Shown in pieces: positions 27,281 through 37,414 of a DNA stretch of 64,000 nucleotides. The notes below the pieces were generated by a model. The model was not told where the DNA came from. It ran no database searches and saw only the letters and a program-made list of their open reading frames with translations. This DNA is from Rhodanobacter sp. DHB23 (GTDB lineage Bacteria; Pseudomonadota; Gammaproteobacteria; Xanthomonadales; Rhodanobacteraceae), in NCBI RefSeq assembly GCF_014842975.1, contig NZ_JACYXK010000024.1:126554-190553 (forward strand), written 5' to 3'. Each line of letters begins with the position of its first letter. The stretch's first letter is position 1. A program made the position numbers and the translations under genes.

Positions 27281-30200
27281 ATGCTGAGCGTCGTCTGGAT
27301 CGCCGCCGCCGCCCTGCTGTGGCTGGGCCTGCTGTTCGCCGTCGCGCTCTACGGCGAACGCCACGCGCAGGCGTTCAACAAGCGCTGGGCCATCGTCTAC
27401 GGCCTCTCGCTGGCCATCCACTGCACCTCGTGGACGTTCTACGGCACCGTCACGCAGGCCAGCCGCTCGGGCTGGTGGCTGCCCCCCACCTTCGTGGGCG
27501 CCATCCTCATCTATCTGTTCGCGGCAGGCTGGCTGCAGCGCCTGGTGCAACTGGCGCGCGAATGCAACGCCAGCTCGCTGGCCGACCTGATCGCCGCAAG
27601 GCTGGGGCGACACTCCGGACTGGCGGCCGTGGTCACCGCGGTGATGCTGCTCGGCATGGTCCCGTACATCGCGCTGCAGCTGAAGGCGGTGGCGATGAGC
27701 TACGGCGTGCTCAGTCGCGGGCACTATGCGGGAACGCCGGCCTGGCAGGACAGCGCGCTCTACGTGGGCCTGGCGATGGCCCTGTTCACGATGCTGTTCG
27801 GCACGCGCCGCGCCGCGGCCACCGAACACAACCGCGGGCTGGTGCTGGCGGTGGCATTCGAATCGCTGTTCAAGCTCGGCGCGATGCTGGCGCTGGGCTC
27901 GCTGCTGTTCACCGCGGTGCCGGCGACCGCGGCGATCGGCACGCCGCCGCCGGTGGATCGCGACGGCTTCCCCGCGCTGATCCTGCTCGGCGCGCTGGCG
28001 ATGTTCACCATGCCGCACCAGTTCCATGCCGGCGTGGTGGAATGCCGCGACGGCGGCCACGTGCGCACCGCGCGCTGGCTGTTCCCGCTGTACCTGCTGC
28101 TGATCGCGTTGCCGATCCTGCCGCTGGCGCGGCTGGGCGACAGCTGGCTGCGTCCGGTGGGCGTGCCGTCGGATCTCTACGTGCTGGTGCTGCCGCTGGC
28201 GCAGGGCGAGCACGGCCTGGCGCTCACGGCGTTCCTGGGTGGACTCAGCGCGGCGACCAGCATGGTGGTGGTGAGCACGCTCACCCTTAGCCTGATGGTG
28301 AGCAACCATTTCGTGGCGCCGCTGCTGGTGCGCGCGGGCTGGGGGCGCGGGCGGCAGGGCGATTTGCGCGGCGCGGTGCTGATGCAGCGGCGGCTGGCGA
28401 TCCTCGCCATCGTGCTGCTGGCCTGGGGCTACAGCCGCGTGCTGGCGCGCAGCGACGCGCTGGCCGACATCGGCGCGATCTCGTTCTCGGCGCTGGCGGG
28501 GCTGGCGCCGGCCGCGCTGGCGGCGGTGTACCGGCCACAGGTCGGCGCGCGCGCGGTGGGCGGCGGGCTGCTGGTGGGCACGCTGGTATGGCTGTATGCC
28601 TTGCTGCCGGCGTTGTTCGCGCCGCAGCCGGCCTGGGTGCTGGCTGGCCCGTTCGGCGTGGCGTGGCTGGCGCCCGCCCACCTGCTCGGACTGGACGACT
28701 GGAGTCGCCTGGCGCGCGCGGTGGCGCTGAGCCTCGCGGCGAACGTGGCGGTGATGTGGCTGGTGGCGCGCTCGCGCTTCGCGCACGCGGCGCCGGCGCC
28801 TGGCGGTGGCGTGCTGCTGGTGGAACTGCGCGCGCTGGCGCAGCGTTTCCTGCCGGCGCTGCGCGTGCACGAGCTGTTCCGCGACGCGCCGGACCGCGTG
28901 CTGGCCGATGCCCCGCGCATCGCCGCGGTGGAGCATGAGCTGGCCGCGGTGATCGGCGCCGCGTCCGCGCGCCTGCTGCTGGACGTGATGCGCCACCAGG
29001 GGCCGCAGGACCTGGACGCGGTGGCCGCCATCGTGGGCGAGGCCGCGCAGGACCTGCGCTTCAACCAGCGCGTGCTGGCCGCGGCCCTGACCAGCATGAG
29101 CCAGGGCATCTGCGTGGTGGACGCGCAGTTGTGCGTGGTGGCGTGGAATCGTCCCTACGAGGAATTGTTCGCCTATCCGCCCGGCCTGCTCGAAGTGGGG
29201 CGTCCGGTGGCCGAGCTGGTGCGCCACAACCTCGCCGCCGGCCTGGCCGGCGGCGGCGAGGTCGATGCCGACGTGCGCCGTCGCCTGGCGCACATGGAGG
29301 CCGGTTCGCTGCACCATTCGGAGCGGCAATTCCCGAACGGCGTGGCGGTGGAGATCCGCGGCAGCCCGATGCCCGGCGGCGGCTACGTCGCCACCTATAC
29401 CGACGTCACCGCGTTCCGCAACGCCGAGCGCGCGTTGAAGCGCATCAACGAGACGCTGGAGCAGCGCGTGGCCGAGCGCACGCAGGCACTGGCACTTGCC
29501 AGCGACGCCGCGCAGCGGGCGAACGAGGCGAAGACGCACTTCCTCGCCGCGGTCAGCCACGACCTGCTGCAGCCGCTGCACGCCGCGCAGCTGTTCTCGC
29601 ATGCGCTGCAGGTGCGCCTCGCCGGCGACGAAGCCGCCGCCACCGCGCGGCACCTGGACGGTGCGCTGGCCGCCACCGAAAGCCTGCTCGCCGGCCTGCT
29701 CGACATCGCCAAGCTGGAGGGCGGCCGCTTCAACGTATGCCCGCGCGACTTCGCGCTGGCCGAGGTGCTCGATCCGCTGGCCGCCGAGTTCCGCGCGCTG
29801 GCCGAGGAGCGCGGCATCCGCCTGCGCGTGGTGGGCACCCGCGGCTGGGCGCATTCGGATCCGCAACTGCTGCGCCGCGTGCTGCAGAACTTCCTCGCCA
29901 ATGCGTTGCGCTACACCGAGCAGGGCCGCGTGCTGCTGGGTTGCCGCCGCGCGGAAGGGCAGTGGCGCATCGAGGTGTGGGACAGCGGCCCGGGCATAGA
30001 CGAAGGCGAGCAGCGCCTGATCTTCGAGCAGTTCCGCCGCGGCAGCGCGGCCAGCGGACAAGGCCTGGGCCTGGGGCTGGCGATCGCCGAGCGCATGGCC
30101 GGCCTGCTCGGGCACCGCCTGTCGCTGCGCTCATGGCCGGGCCGGGGCAGCGTGTTCGCGGTGGGATTGCCGAGCGCCGCCACCGGCCGCACGGTGCGCC

Positions 30201-30604
30201 CGCCGGCCGCGGCACCGGCGCGGAAGCTTCCGCAGGGCCGCGCGCTGGTGCTGGACAACGAACCGGCAGCCCTGACGGCGATGGGCGTGTTGCTGGCGAG
30301 CTGGCAATGGCAGGTGCACGAGGCGCGCACGCCGGCGCAGGCGGAACAGGCGCCATGGACGCCGGACCTGCTGGTGCTCGACTACCACCTCGACGGCGGC
30401 CTCACCGGGCTGGATGCCCTGGCCCGGTTGCGCGTGCGTTTCGGCGTGCTGCCTACGGTGGTGCTGACCGCCGACCGCGACGCGGCGCTGCGCCAGCGCC
30501 TGCTCGAAGCCGGCGTCAGCGTGCTGTACAAGCCGCTCAAGCCGCTGGCGCTGCGGCAGTTGATCCAGCACCACATGGCGGCGCGTGCGGCGGCTTCGGT
30601 GTGA
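27281..30604 (+). CDS. Hybrid sensor histidine kinase with transporter-like sensor domain (CrbS-like)
   Basis: A 1107-residue membrane kinase. Residues about 1-500 form a sodium:solute-symporter-like domain with 12-13 helices (GLSLAIHCTSWTFYGTVTQA; FLGGLSAATSMVVV). A PAS domain (about 600-720, SMSQGICVVDAQLCVVAWN) and a coiled coil follow. Next are the phospho-acceptor His760 in AAVSHDLLQPLHAAQLF, the ATPase domain (NFLANALRYT; DSGPGIDEGE; GLGLGLAIAERM), and a receiver domain with Asp1034 (LLVLDYHLDG). Relatives such as CrbS control acetyl-CoA synthetase with a LuxR-type partner, here encoded convergently at 30710. ATG 27281 or GTG 27272 could start it; GAGGGGAG sits 6 bases before the GTG. 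Confidence 0.85.
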   Translation: MLSVVWIAAAALLWLGLLFAVALYGERHAQAFNKRWAIVYGLSLAIHCTSWTFYGTVTQASRSGWWLPPTFVGAILIYLFAAGWLQRLVQLARECNASSLADLIAARLGRHSGLAAVVTAVMLLGMVPYIALQLKAVAMSYGVLSRGHYAGTPAWQDSALYVGLAMALFTMLFGTRRAAATEHNRGLVLAVAFESLFKLGAMLALGSLLFTAVPATAAIGTPPPVDRDGFPALILLGALAMFTMPHQFHAGVVECRDGGHVRTARWLFPLYLLLIALPILPLARLGDSWLRPVGVPSDLYVLVLPLAQGEHGLALTAFLGGLSAATSMVVVSTLTLSLMVSNHFVAPLLVRAGWGRGRQGDLRGAVLMQRRLAILAIVLLAWGYSRVLARSDALADIGAISFSALAGLAPAALAAVYRPQVGARAVGGGLLVGTLVWLYALLPALFAPQPAWVLAGPFGVAWLAPAHLLGLDDWSRLARAVALSLAANVAVMWLVARSRFAHAAPAPGGGVLLVELRALAQRFLPALRVHELFRDAPDRVLADAPRIAAVEHELAAVIGAASARLLLDVMRHQGPQDLDAVAAIVGEAAQDLRFNQRVLAAALTSMSQGICVVDAQLCVVAWNRPYEELFAYPPGLLEVGRPVAELVRHNLAAGLAGGGEVDADVRRRLAHMEAGSLHHSERQFPNGVAVEIRGSPMPGGGYVATYTDVTAFRNAERALKRINETLEQRVAERTQALALASDAAQRANEAKTHFLAAVSHDLLQPLHAAQLFSHALQVRLAGDEAAATARHLDGALAATESLLAGLLDIAKLEGGRFNVCPRDFALAEVLDPLAAEFRALAEERGIRLRVVGTRGWAHSDPQLLRRVLQNFLANALRYTEQGRVLLGCRRAEGQWRIEVWDSGPGIDEGEQRLIFEQFRRGSAASGQGLGLGLAIAERMAGLLGHRLSLRSWPGRGSVFAVGLPSAATGRTVRPPAAAPARKLPQGRALVLDNEPAALTAMGVLLASWQWQVHEARTPAQAEQAPWTPDLLVLDYHLDGGLTGLDALARLRVRFGVLPTVVLTADRDAALRQRLLEAGVSVLYKPLKPLALRQLIQHHMAARAAASV

Positions 30605-30609
30605 CGCGC

Positions 30610-30687
30610 GTAGGAGTGCACCCTGCGTGCGATTGCCTCATGCTCCGATCGAAGCGAAAGGCCATCGCGCACAGGGTGAGCTCCTAC
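30610..30687. repeat. Palindromic intergenic repeat, family A, copy 2
   Basis: Arms are GTAGGAGTGCACCCTGCGTG and the opposing ATCGCGCACAGGGTGAGCTC, with CTCCGATCGAAGC in the centre. It lies between the convergent kinase and regulator genes, filling nearly all of the 105-bp gap. Confidence 0.85.
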
Positions 30688-30709
30688 GCGGACACGCCAC
30701 AAATGCGCT

Positions 30710-31369
30710 TCAGTCGACGCGCGCGGGATCGGCCAGGTCCAGCGTGCGCAGCAGCATGCTGGCCTGGGTGCGGTTGCGCACGCCCAGCTTCTCGAAGATC
30801 GCGGTGACGTGGGCCTTCACCGTGCGCTCCTGGATCGCCAGCCGGTCGGCGATCTGCTTGTTGAGCAGGCCCTCGGCGAGCAGGCCGAGCACGCGGTACT
30901 GCTGCGCGGTGAGCCGCGACAGGCGCGCGGCGAGGTCGCTGTCGTTCGGGTCGGAGGGCAGGGCGGCCACGCTCTCGCCCAGGTGCGGCGGCACCCATTC
31001 GCCGCAGTCGAGCACGGTGCGGATCGCGCTGGTGATCTCGCCGGGGCTGGCGCTCTTGGAGATGAAGCCGGCGGCGCCGTGGTCCAGCACGCGCCGCACC
31101 ACCCGCGGTTCGTCGTGCGCGGACACCACCATCACCGCCACCGCGGGGAATTGCCCGCGCAGCGTGGCCAGGCCGGACAGGCCGCGGCTGCCGGGCATGT
31201 GCAGGTCGAGCAGCACGAGGTCGGTGTCCGGCTCCGCGCCCAGCGCATCGAGCGTGCCCGGCAGGTCGCATGCCTCGCCGATGCTGCCGTCGTCCAGCGC
31301 GGCCAGCGCGGCCTGGTGCAGCGCGGCGCGGAACAGCGGATGGTCGTCGGCGATCAGCAGGCGTGGCAT
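30710..31369 (-). CDS. LuxR/NarL-family response regulator (CrbR-like)
   Basis: A 219-residue regulator. The start at 31369 gives MPRLLIADDHPLFRAAL. The receiver domain has the acidic pair DD at 8-9, phospho-acceptor Asp55 in LVLLDLHMPGS, Ser/Thr switch VVSAHDE and the conserved Lys in FISKSAS. The C-terminal LuxR-type helix-turn-helix is LTAQQYRVLGLLAEGLLNKQ...ERTVKAHVTAIFEKL. It is convergent with the transporter-like hybrid kinase, its likely partner. In relatives the pair activates acetyl-CoA synthetase and short-chain carboxylate genes. Plausible targets here are the neighbouring hydroxybutyrate genes or the propionyl-CoA synthetase, as inference. Confidence 0.85.
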   Translation of the reverse strand: MPRLLIADDHPLFRAALHQAALAALDDGSIGEACDLPGTLDALGAEPDTDLVLLDLHMPGSRGLSGLATLRGQFPAVAVMVVSAHDEPRVVRRVLDHGAAGFISKSASPGEITSAIRTVLDCGEWVPPHLGESVAALPSDPNDSDLAARLSRLTAQQYRVLGLLAEGLLNKQIADRLAIQERTVKAHVTAIFEKLGVRNRTQASMLLRTLDLADPARVD

Positions 31370-31454
31370 GTCGTCGAGGTTAGCGGCATGGCGCGGCGGA
31401 CGCATCGGACTTTCGTCCCATGGCCGGCGCGCGGCGGCGCGCTATCGTGCGGAG

Positions 31455-33278
31455 ATGCCACCCATCGCCCGCCTGTCCTGCCTCGCCGTCGCCGCGCTCG
31501 CGCTGGCGGCATGCGTCGCGGCGCCAGCGCCCAGGAGCAACGCCATGACGCCTTCCTTCGTGGTCAGCCCGATCCAGGCGACCGTGCATCGCGGCGGCGA
31601 CGACCTGCTCAGCGCCGGGCTCGGCCTTGCCGGCCTGCGCGGCACGCCGTCGGCGTATGCCGATCCGCTGCACCCCACTTCCACCGAGCTGCGACGGCGC
31701 GCGATCCAGGCCAGTTGGAAAGGCATCGCCGACCTCGGTCCGCTGGGTGGCTACGGCAGCGTGTACGGCGCGGTGCCCGACGTGCCCGGCCGCGAATACA
31801 CGGCGTTCGCGCGCATCCCCGGTGCGCACTCGCCGCACCGCGTGCTGCTGCAGGCGCCCGACCACTTCGACCGCGCGGCGCGCTGCCTGGTGGTCACGGC
31901 CTCGTCCGGTTCGCGCGGCGTCTACGGCGCCATCGCGCTGGCCGGCGCGTGGGGCCTGCCGAAGGGCTGCGCGGTGGCCTACACCGACAAGGGCACCGGC
32001 GCGGGTTATTTCGATACCGCCGACGGCAGCGGCGTGGCGCTGGACGGCACGCGTGCAAAGGCCGGGCAGGCCGAACTGGAATTCGCGCCCGCCGATGCCA
32101 CCGCCGATACAGGCATCGCGGTGAAGCATGCGCATTCGGGCGATAACCCGGAGGCCGACTGGGGGCGCGATGTGTTGCAGGCGGCGCGCTTCGGCCTGGC
32201 GATGCTGGATCGCGCCTATCCCGACGCGGCGCCGTTCACGCCGCGGAACACGCGGATCATCGCCACCGGCCTGTCCAACGGCGGCGGCGCGGTGCTGCAG
32301 GCGGCGGGACTGGACGACGATGGCCTGCTCGCCGGTGTGGTGGCGCTGGAGCCCAACGTGCACGTGGCTGGCCATGGCCGTGCGCTGTACGACTATGTCA
32401 CCGAGGCCGCGCTGCTGATGCCGTGCGCGCTGGCCGACGCGCGCTTCGCCGACGCGCCGTTCGCCCGCGCCGGCGGCGCGTTGCCGCCGGCCTTCCTCGC
32501 GCGTTGCGCCAGCCTGCATGCCGCCGGCGTGCTGCAGGCGGACGCGCCTGGCAGCCAGGCGGCCGAGGCCCTGCGGAAACTGCACGACAGCGGCTGGCGC
32601 GACGAGGCCATCGCCACCGGCGCCAGCACCACGGCGTTCGACGTATGGCGCGCGGTGGCGGCAGGATACGCCTCGGCCTACCTGCGCCGCGGCGTGGGCC
32701 ACATGCCCTGCGGCTACAGCTATCGGGCGATGGACGATGCCGGCGCGGCGACGCGTGCGTCGTGGTGGGCGGATGCCTCCGGCATACCGCCGGGCAATGG
32801 CGTGGCACTGGCCGGCGGCACCGATGGCTCGGCCGATCCCACGCTGCCGGGCCTGCGCTGCCTGCGCGACTTGTGGACGGGCGATGGCGCCGATGCCGGC
32901 GCGCTGCATGCCGCGGTGGCGGCGCTGGCGGCACGCCTGCCGCGCGATGATCTCCCGGTGTGGGTGGTGCATGGCGCCGCCGACGGGTTGCTGCCGACGG
33001 CGTTCACCTCGGAACCCTACGTGGCATGGTTGCGGGCCGCCGGACGCCATCCGCTGTACTGGAAGGTGCCGGCGGCGCAGCATTTCGACGCCTTCCTCGC
33101 CTTGCCCGGCTTCGGCGACCGCCACGTGCCCCTGCTGCCTTACGGCTACGCGGCGCTCGACCGGCTCTGGGCGCACCTGCAGGCGGGCACCCCGTGGCCA
33201 ACGGCCGTGCCGACGCCGGCCGCGCGCCCGCGTGGCGCCGCCGCGCTGAAGCGCGGGGCGCTCGACCTGCCGCAATAA
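31455..33278 (+). CDS. D-(-)-3-hydroxybutyrate oligomer hydrolase family lipoprotein
   Basis: A 607-residue protein of the 3HB-oligomer hydrolase family (PF10605-like), which cleaves soluble hydroxybutyrate oligomers released by PHB depolymerase. The start at 31455 gives a signal ending [10 protein letters not shown], a possible lipobox; the GGAG binding site directly abuts the ATG, so initiation may be weak. The nucleophile is in [16 protein letters not shown]. Other family blocks are [51 protein letters not shown] (Asp) and [14 protein letters not shown] (His). It is divergent from the response regulator gene. With the depolymerase, receptor and permease it forms a coherent hydroxybutyrate catabolic set. 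Confidence 0.85.
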   Translation: MPPIARLSCLAVAALALAACVAAPAPRSNAMTPSFVVSPIQATVHRGGDDLLSAGLGLAGLRGTPSAYADPLHPTSTELRRRAIQASWKGIADLGPLGGYGSVYGAVPDVPGREYTAFARIPGAHSPHRVLLQAPDHFDRAARCLVVTASSGSRGVYGAIALAGAWGLPKGCAVAYTDKGTGAGYFDTADGSGVALDGTRAKAGQAELEFAPADATADTGIAVKHAHSGDNPEADWGRDVLQAARFGLAMLDRAYPDAAPFTPRNTRIIATGLSNGGGAVLQAAGLDDDGLLAGVVALEPNVHVAGHGRALYDYVTEAALLMPCALADARFADAPFARAGGALPPAFLARCASLHAAGVLQADAPGSQAAEALRKLHDSGWRDEAIATGASTTAFDVWRAVAAGYASAYLRRGVGHMPCGYSYRAMDDAGAATRASWWADASGIPPGNGVALAGGTDGSADPTLPGLRCLRDLWTGDGADAGALHAAVAALAARLPRDDLPVWVVHGAADGLLPTAFTSEPYVAWLRAAGRHPLYWKVPAAQHFDAFLALPGFGDRHVPLLPYGYAALDRLWAHLQAGTPWPTAVPTPAARPRGAAALKRGALDLPQ

Positions 33279-33351
33279 CGGCGGCAGGCGTTATCCTTGG
33301 CAGCCCACGCGCGCTCGACCAGGCGCGCCCAGCCAACACGAAGGATTACCC

Positions 33352-33861
33352 ATGGCCATCCAAGTCACCCTGCACACCAACCGCGGCCCGATCCGCCTGA
33401 ACCTGCACGACGACAGGGCGCCGCTGACCGTGGCGAACTTCGTGAACCTGGCCAAGCGCGGCTACTACGACGGCCTGTCGTTCCATCGCGTGATCGCCGA
33501 CTTCATGATCCAGGGCGGTTGCCCGGAAGGCAGCGGCCGCGGCGGCCCTGGCTACAAGTTCGAGGACGAGTTCCATCCCTCGCTGCGCCACGACAAGCCG
33601 GGCGTGCTCTCCATGGCCAACGCCGGCCCGCGCACCAACGGCAGCCAGTTCTTCATCACCCATGGCGCCACGCCGTGGCTGGACGGCAAGCACAGCGTGT
33701 TCGGCGAAGTGGTGGACGCGAACGACCAGCAGGTGGTCGATGCGATCCGCCAGAACGACGTCATCGAGAAGGTCACGCTGGAAGGCGACGTGGATGCGCT
33801 GCTCGTCGCCAAGGGCGACCGCGTGAAGGAATGGAACGAGACGCTGGACGCACGCGGCTGA
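33352..33861 (+). CDS. ppiB: Cyclophilin-type peptidyl-prolyl cis-trans isomerase
   Basis: A 169-residue cyclophilin without a signal peptide, therefore cytoplasmic. Family blocks are [20 protein letters not shown] (catalytic Arg), [40 protein letters not shown] and [14 protein letters not shown]. It accelerates proline isomerisation in protein folding. It has its own start signal (GAAGGATTACC before ATG) and no evident operon partner. Confidence 0.9.
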   Translation: MAIQVTLHTNRGPIRLNLHDDRAPLTVANFVNLAKRGYYDGLSFHRVIADFMIQGGCPEGSGRGGPGYKFEDEFHPSLRHDKPGVLSMANAGPRTNGSQFFITHGATPWLDGKHSVFGEVVDANDQQVVDAIRQNDVIEKVTLEGDVDALLVAKGDRVKEWNETLDARG

Positions 33862-33965
33862 CCGTTGCGCGTGGGCGGTTGCCGGGGCGCCCGCGTTCCT
33901 GCTCCATGGCGACATGGAGCCTTGCCCCGGCTCTTCGTCAAACCCCCAATGAAAGGAGATCGGCG

Positions 33966-34400
33966 ATGTCCCTACTCGACAGTTTGAGCGGCTTGCTTGG
34001 CGGTGGCCAGGGTGAAGCGGACGGCGCATCGTCGCTGGTCAACGTGGCCGGCCAGCTGATCCAGCAGGCCGGCGGCGTGCAGGGCCTGGCCAATACCCTG
34101 CAGCAGCATGGCCTCGGCGACGCGGTGCAGTCGTGGATCGGCAACGGCGCGAACCAGGCGGTGTCGTCCGAGCAACTGGGGCAGGCGCTGCAGAACGGCG
34201 GCCTCGGCTCGGTGGTGCAGGAGGCGGCGGGCAAGCTGGGCGTGGACCCGGGCCAGTTGGTCGGCCAGTTGTCGCAGGTGTTGCCGCACGCGGTGGATCA
34301 CCTCACGCCCGACGGCCAGGCGCCGGCCGGCGGTGGCGGCTTCGATCTCTCGATGCTGGGCGGCCTGGCCGAGAAGCTGCTCGCGGCACGCGGTGGGTGA
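33966..34400 (+). CDS. YidB/DUF937 family protein
   Basis: A 144-residue protein of the YidB-like DUF937 family: MSLLDSLSGLLGG at the N-terminus, repeated LANTLQQHGLGDAVQSWIGNGAN and QLGQALQNGGLGSVVQ blocks, and a Gly-rich C-terminus ending in DLSMLGGLAEKLLAARGG. AAAGGAGA precedes the ATG. Function is not established; relatives are small soluble alpha-helical proteins. A strong bidirectional terminator follows. Confidence 0.85.
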   Translation: MSLLDSLSGLLGGGQGEADGASSLVNVAGQLIQQAGGVQGLANTLQQHGLGDAVQSWIGNGANQAVSSEQLGQALQNGGLGSVVQEAAGKLGVDPGQLVGQLSQVLPHAVDHLTPDGQAPAGGGGFDLSMLGGLAEKLLAARGG

Positions 34401-34433
34401 GGGTGGGGTCATTCCTGATCGGATTTTCCAGAT

Positions 34434-34469
34434 AAAAAAAGCGCGGCAGGGCAACCTGCCGCGCTTTTT
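34434..34469. terminator. Bidirectional Rho-independent terminator
   Basis: The stem AAAAAGCGCGGCAGG, loop GCAA and complementary arm ending TTTTT lie between the convergent YidB-like and GlsB-like genes. A/T runs on both sides allow termination in both directions. Confidence 0.9.
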
Positions 34470-34484
34470 GCTTTTGCGGGATGC

Positions 34485-34739
34485 TCAGACGCTGACGAAG
34501 CGCAGCAGGTAGACCAGGATGCACGCGCCGACGATCGACATCAGGAAGCCGGCGGTGTGGAACTTCGAACCGGGCGCCGGCTTGCTGAACAGCGTGGCGA
34601 TGAAGCCGCCGATGATCGACCCCACGATGCCCACCACGGTGGTCATGATGAAGCCGTAGTGTTCGGCACCGGGCACGATCCAGCGTGCGATCACGCCCAC
34701 GATGAAGCCGACGATGATGGACCAGATGATATGGAACAT
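34485..34739 (-). CDS. GlsB/YeaQ/YmgE family membrane protein
   Basis: An 84-residue inner membrane protein with three hydrophobic segments: FHIIWSIIVGFIVGVIARW, MTTVVGIVGSIIGGFIATL and GFLMSIVGACILVYLLRF. This is the layout of the transglycosylase-associated/GlsB stress family, and GxxGxxIGG is the family glycine pattern. GAGGGG lies 9 bases before the ATG at 34739 but only 3 before another ATG at 34745, so the former is preferred. Relatives are often induced by envelope or osmotic stress; their molecular function is unknown. Confidence 0.85.
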   Translation of the reverse strand: MFHIIWSIIVGFIVGVIARWIVPGAEHYGFIMTTVVGIVGSIIGGFIATLFSKPAPGSKFHTAGFLMSIVGACILVYLLRFVSV

Positions 34740-34958
34740 GCGCATTTACCCCTCGGGCTGGCTGAATCTTCGGGTGGAAAGACCAACATGCTGTCCACCG
34801 CCGGTTCGTCTGGCGGTGCCCGCATCATGCCAGCAGTGCCGGGAGAGGGCGATAGGAGGAATTCCCGCCGCAAGCGATTGACGCGCCGCCGCATGCTAAA
34901 ATCCGCCGGTTCGCCGCCTCGAATCCGACGATCCCCTCCCCACGATCCAGAGGAAGCC

Positions 34959-36158
34959 ATGCCCCAGCTTGCCCAGCGTGTCGGCCGCGCCAAACCCAGC
35001 GCGATCATGGTCATCGCCAGCAAGGCGAAGCAGCTCAAGGCCGAAGGCCGCGACATCATCAGCTTCTCCATCGGCGTACCGAACTTCCTGCCCGGCGAGC
35101 ACGTGTACGCCGCGGCGCGCGAGGCGCTGAAGCACGACAGCGGCCAGTACGGCAGCAACCGCGGTGCGGACGCGCTGCTGGATGCCTTCCTCAGGCACAT
35201 CGAGGCGCTGGGCTTCAGCGGCTACGGCCACGCCAACCTGTCGGTTGGCATCGGCGCCAAGCAGGTGCTGTACAACCTGGCCGAGGCCTTGCTGGACGAG
35301 GGCGACGAGATCGCCTTCGCCGCGCCGTACTGGACCACCTACCACGACATCGCCGACATCGTGGGCGCGAAGGCCAACGTGCTGCCTTGCGGCCCCGCGC
35401 AGAACTACAAGCTCACCCCGGCGCAGCTCGACGCCGCGCTGGCGCGCAAGCCCAGGGTGTTCCTGTTCAACAACCCGTCCAACCCCACGGGCATGGTCTA
35501 TACGCGCGAGGAAATCGCCGCGCTGGCCGAGGTGCTGGCGAAGCATCCGGATACCTGGATCATCACCGACGACATCTACAACTCGATGGTGTTCGACGGC
35601 ATCGGCTACCACAACTTCGTGTTCGCCCGGCCGGAACTGAAGGACCGCCTGGTGTTCGTCGACTCGGTGTCGAAGACCTATGGCATGCCGGGCTGGCGCG
35701 TGGGTTTCATCGCCGGCCCGGAGAACGTGGCCAAGGCGGTGACCACGCTCAATTCCAACCACATCACCAGCGTGCCGGAAGTGATCACCGCGGCTGCGGT
35801 GGCGGCGCTCACCGGCCCGCAGGACATCCCGCAGGCCAAGTGCGCCGAGTTCGCCAGGCGCCGCGACGTCGTGGTGGACGGGCTCAACGCGATCCCGGGC
35901 GTCAGCTGCCCGCGGCCGCAGGGCGCGTTCTACGCGTTCCCCGACATTTCCGTCGCGTTCGGCAAGAGCCACAAGGGCACCGCGATTTCCAACGACGTGG
36001 AGTTCTGCGCCGCGCTGCTGGAAGCCAAGGGCGTGGCCTGCGTGCCCGGCTCGGCGTTCGGCGAGCCGCGCGGCATGCGCATTTCCTACACGTGCCCGTT
36101 CGAGCAGTTGCAGCCCGGCATCCAACGCATCCAGGAGTTCTTTGCCGAACTCGCCTGA
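34959..36158 (+). CDS. Class I/II pyridoxal-phosphate aminotransferase (AspC-like)
   Basis: A 399-residue fold-type I aminotransferase. AGAGGAA precedes the ATG. Landmarks are [15 protein letters not shown] (substrate Gly loop), [15 protein letters not shown] (Asn binding PLP), [15 protein letters not shown] (Asp and Tyr of the cofactor site), [18 protein letters not shown] with the Schiff-base Lys, and the C-terminal Arg in [15 protein letters not shown]. It most resembles aspartate or broad-specificity aminotransferases, whose product oxaloacetate is handled by the malate dehydrogenase encoded 118 bp downstream. The exact substrate is uncertain. Confidence 0.85.
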   Translation: MPQLAQRVGRAKPSAIMVIASKAKQLKAEGRDIISFSIGVPNFLPGEHVYAAAREALKHDSGQYGSNRGADALLDAFLRHIEALGFSGYGHANLSVGIGAKQVLYNLAEALLDEGDEIAFAAPYWTTYHDIADIVGAKANVLPCGPAQNYKLTPAQLDAALARKPRVFLFNNPSNPTGMVYTREEIAALAEVLAKHPDTWIITDDIYNSMVFDGIGYHNFVFARPELKDRLVFVDSVSKTYGMPGWRVGFIAGPENVAKAVTTLNSNHITSVPEVITAAAVAALTGPQDIPQAKCAEFARRRDVVVDGLNAIPGVSCPRPQGAFYAFPDISVAFGKSHKGTAISNDVEFCAALLEAKGVACVPGSAFGEPRGMRISYTCPFEQLQPGIQRIQEFFAELA

Positions 36159-36169
36159 AACCAACACCT

Positions 36170-36247
36170 GTAGGAGCGCACCCTGTGCGCGAAATGCTTT
36201 TGCTTTGATCAAGCATTCGAGCCATCGCGCACAGGCTGGGCTCCTAC
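36170..36247. repeat. Palindromic intergenic repeat, family A, copy 3
   Basis: Arms GTAGGAGCGCACCCTGTGCG and ATCGCGCACAGGCTGGGCTC enclose a centre with GATCAAGC. It lies between the aminotransferase and malate dehydrogenase genes on the same strand. Confidence 0.85.
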
Positions 36248-36276
36248 CTGATCCTGCCCGTCGAAGGAGTTCCATC

Positions 36277-37260
36277 ATGAAAGCCCCCGTTCGAGTTGCC
36301 GTTACCGGCGCCGCTGGCCAGATCGGCTACGCCTTGTTGTTCCGCATCGCCGCCGGCGACATGCTCGGCCCCGACCAGCCAGTGATCCTGCACCTGCTGG
36401 AAATCACCCCGGCGCTGCCCGCGCTGCAGGGCGTGGTGATGGAACTCAACGACTGCGCGTTCCCGACCCTGGCCGGCGTGGTCGCCACCGACGACGTCAA
36501 CGTGGCCTTCAAGGACGTGGACTACGCGTTGCTGGTCGGCGCCCGTCCGCGCGGCCCGGGCATGGAGCGCAAGGACCTGCTGGAAGCCAACGGCGCGATC
36601 TTCGGCCCGCAGGGCAAGGCGCTGAACGACCACGCCAAGCGCGACGTGAAGGTGCTGGTGGTCGGCAACCCGGCCAACACCAATGCGCTGATCGCCCAGC
36701 AGAACGCGCCCAGCCTGGATCCGAAGTGCTTCACCGCGATGGTCCGCCTGGACCACAACCGCGCGCTGTCGCAGCTCGCCGAGAAGACCGGCAAGCACAC
36801 CACCGACATCCGCAAGGTCACCATCTGGGGCAACCACAGCTCCACCCAGTACCCCGACCTGCACCACGCCACCGTGGACGGCAAGCCGGCGCTGTCGCTG
36901 GTCGACCAGGCCTGGTACGAGAGCGACTTCATCCCCACCGTGCAGCAGCGCGGCGCGGCGATCATCAAGGCGCGCGGCGCCTCGTCGGCCGCTTCCGCCG
37001 CCTCCGCCGCGATCGACCACATGCGCACCTGGGCGCAGGGTACGGCCGAGGGCGACTGGGTCTCGATGGGCATCCCGTCCGACGGTTCCTACGGCATCGC
37101 GCCGGGCGTGATCTTCGGCTACCCGGTGACGGTGAAGGACGGCAAGTACGCCATCGTGCAGGGCCTGGCGATCAACGCGTTCTCGCAGTCGCGCATCGAC
37201 GCCACCAACAAGGAACTGCGCGAGGAGCGCGCGGGCGTCGAGCACCTGTTCGCCAAGTAA
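36277..37260 (+). CDS. mdh: Malate dehydrogenase
   Basis: A 327-residue NAD-dependent malate dehydrogenase of the type close to cytosolic enzymes. GAAGGAGTTCC precedes the ATG. Landmarks are [17 protein letters not shown] (nucleotide-binding Gly motif), [20 protein letters not shown] with the mobile-loop substrate Args, [26 protein letters not shown] (Asp of the relay) and [13 protein letters not shown] (catalytic His). It interconverts malate and oxaloacetate in the TCA cycle. A UUCG-loop hairpin follows. It is next to propionate genes, whose end product succinate feeds it. Confidence 0.95.
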   Translation: MKAPVRVAVTGAAGQIGYALLFRIAAGDMLGPDQPVILHLLEITPALPALQGVVMELNDCAFPTLAGVVATDDVNVAFKDVDYALLVGARPRGPGMERKDLLEANGAIFGPQGKALNDHAKRDVKVLVVGNPANTNALIAQQNAPSLDPKCFTAMVRLDHNRALSQLAEKTGKHTTDIRKVTIWGNHSSTQYPDLHHATVDGKPALSLVDQAWYESDFIPTVQQRGAAIIKARGASSAASAASAAIDHMRTWAQGTAEGDWVSMGIPSDGSYGIAPGVIFGYPVTVKDGKYAIVQGLAINAFSQSRIDATNKELREERAGVEHLFAK

Positions 37261-37280
37261 GCAGGCACGCATGTGCGACG

Positions 37281-37308
37281 GCAAGGGGCGGCTTCGGCTG
37301 CCCCTTGC
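37281..37308 (+). terminator. Probable terminator of mdh
   Basis: GCAAGGGGC and GCCCCTTGC pair around an inner GGC/GCT stem capped by a TTCG tetraloop, 20 bp after the mdh stop. The following U-tract is weak (TCGTTTC). Confidence 0.6.
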
Positions 37309-37414
37309 TCGTTTCGGGGACATGAGGATTTCCCGCACGCCTGCGACCAACGTCGCGCTGCCGTAGCGGCAACGCCGGGACTAGGCTTGATCCGGTTCGG
37401 TGCGGGAGGCGGGC

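Noticed and set aside
26594-30115. 1173-codon minus-strand open frame
   Set aside because: It lies antisense to the hybrid kinase, whose domains and motifs are unmistakable; long antisense frames are expected at this GC content.
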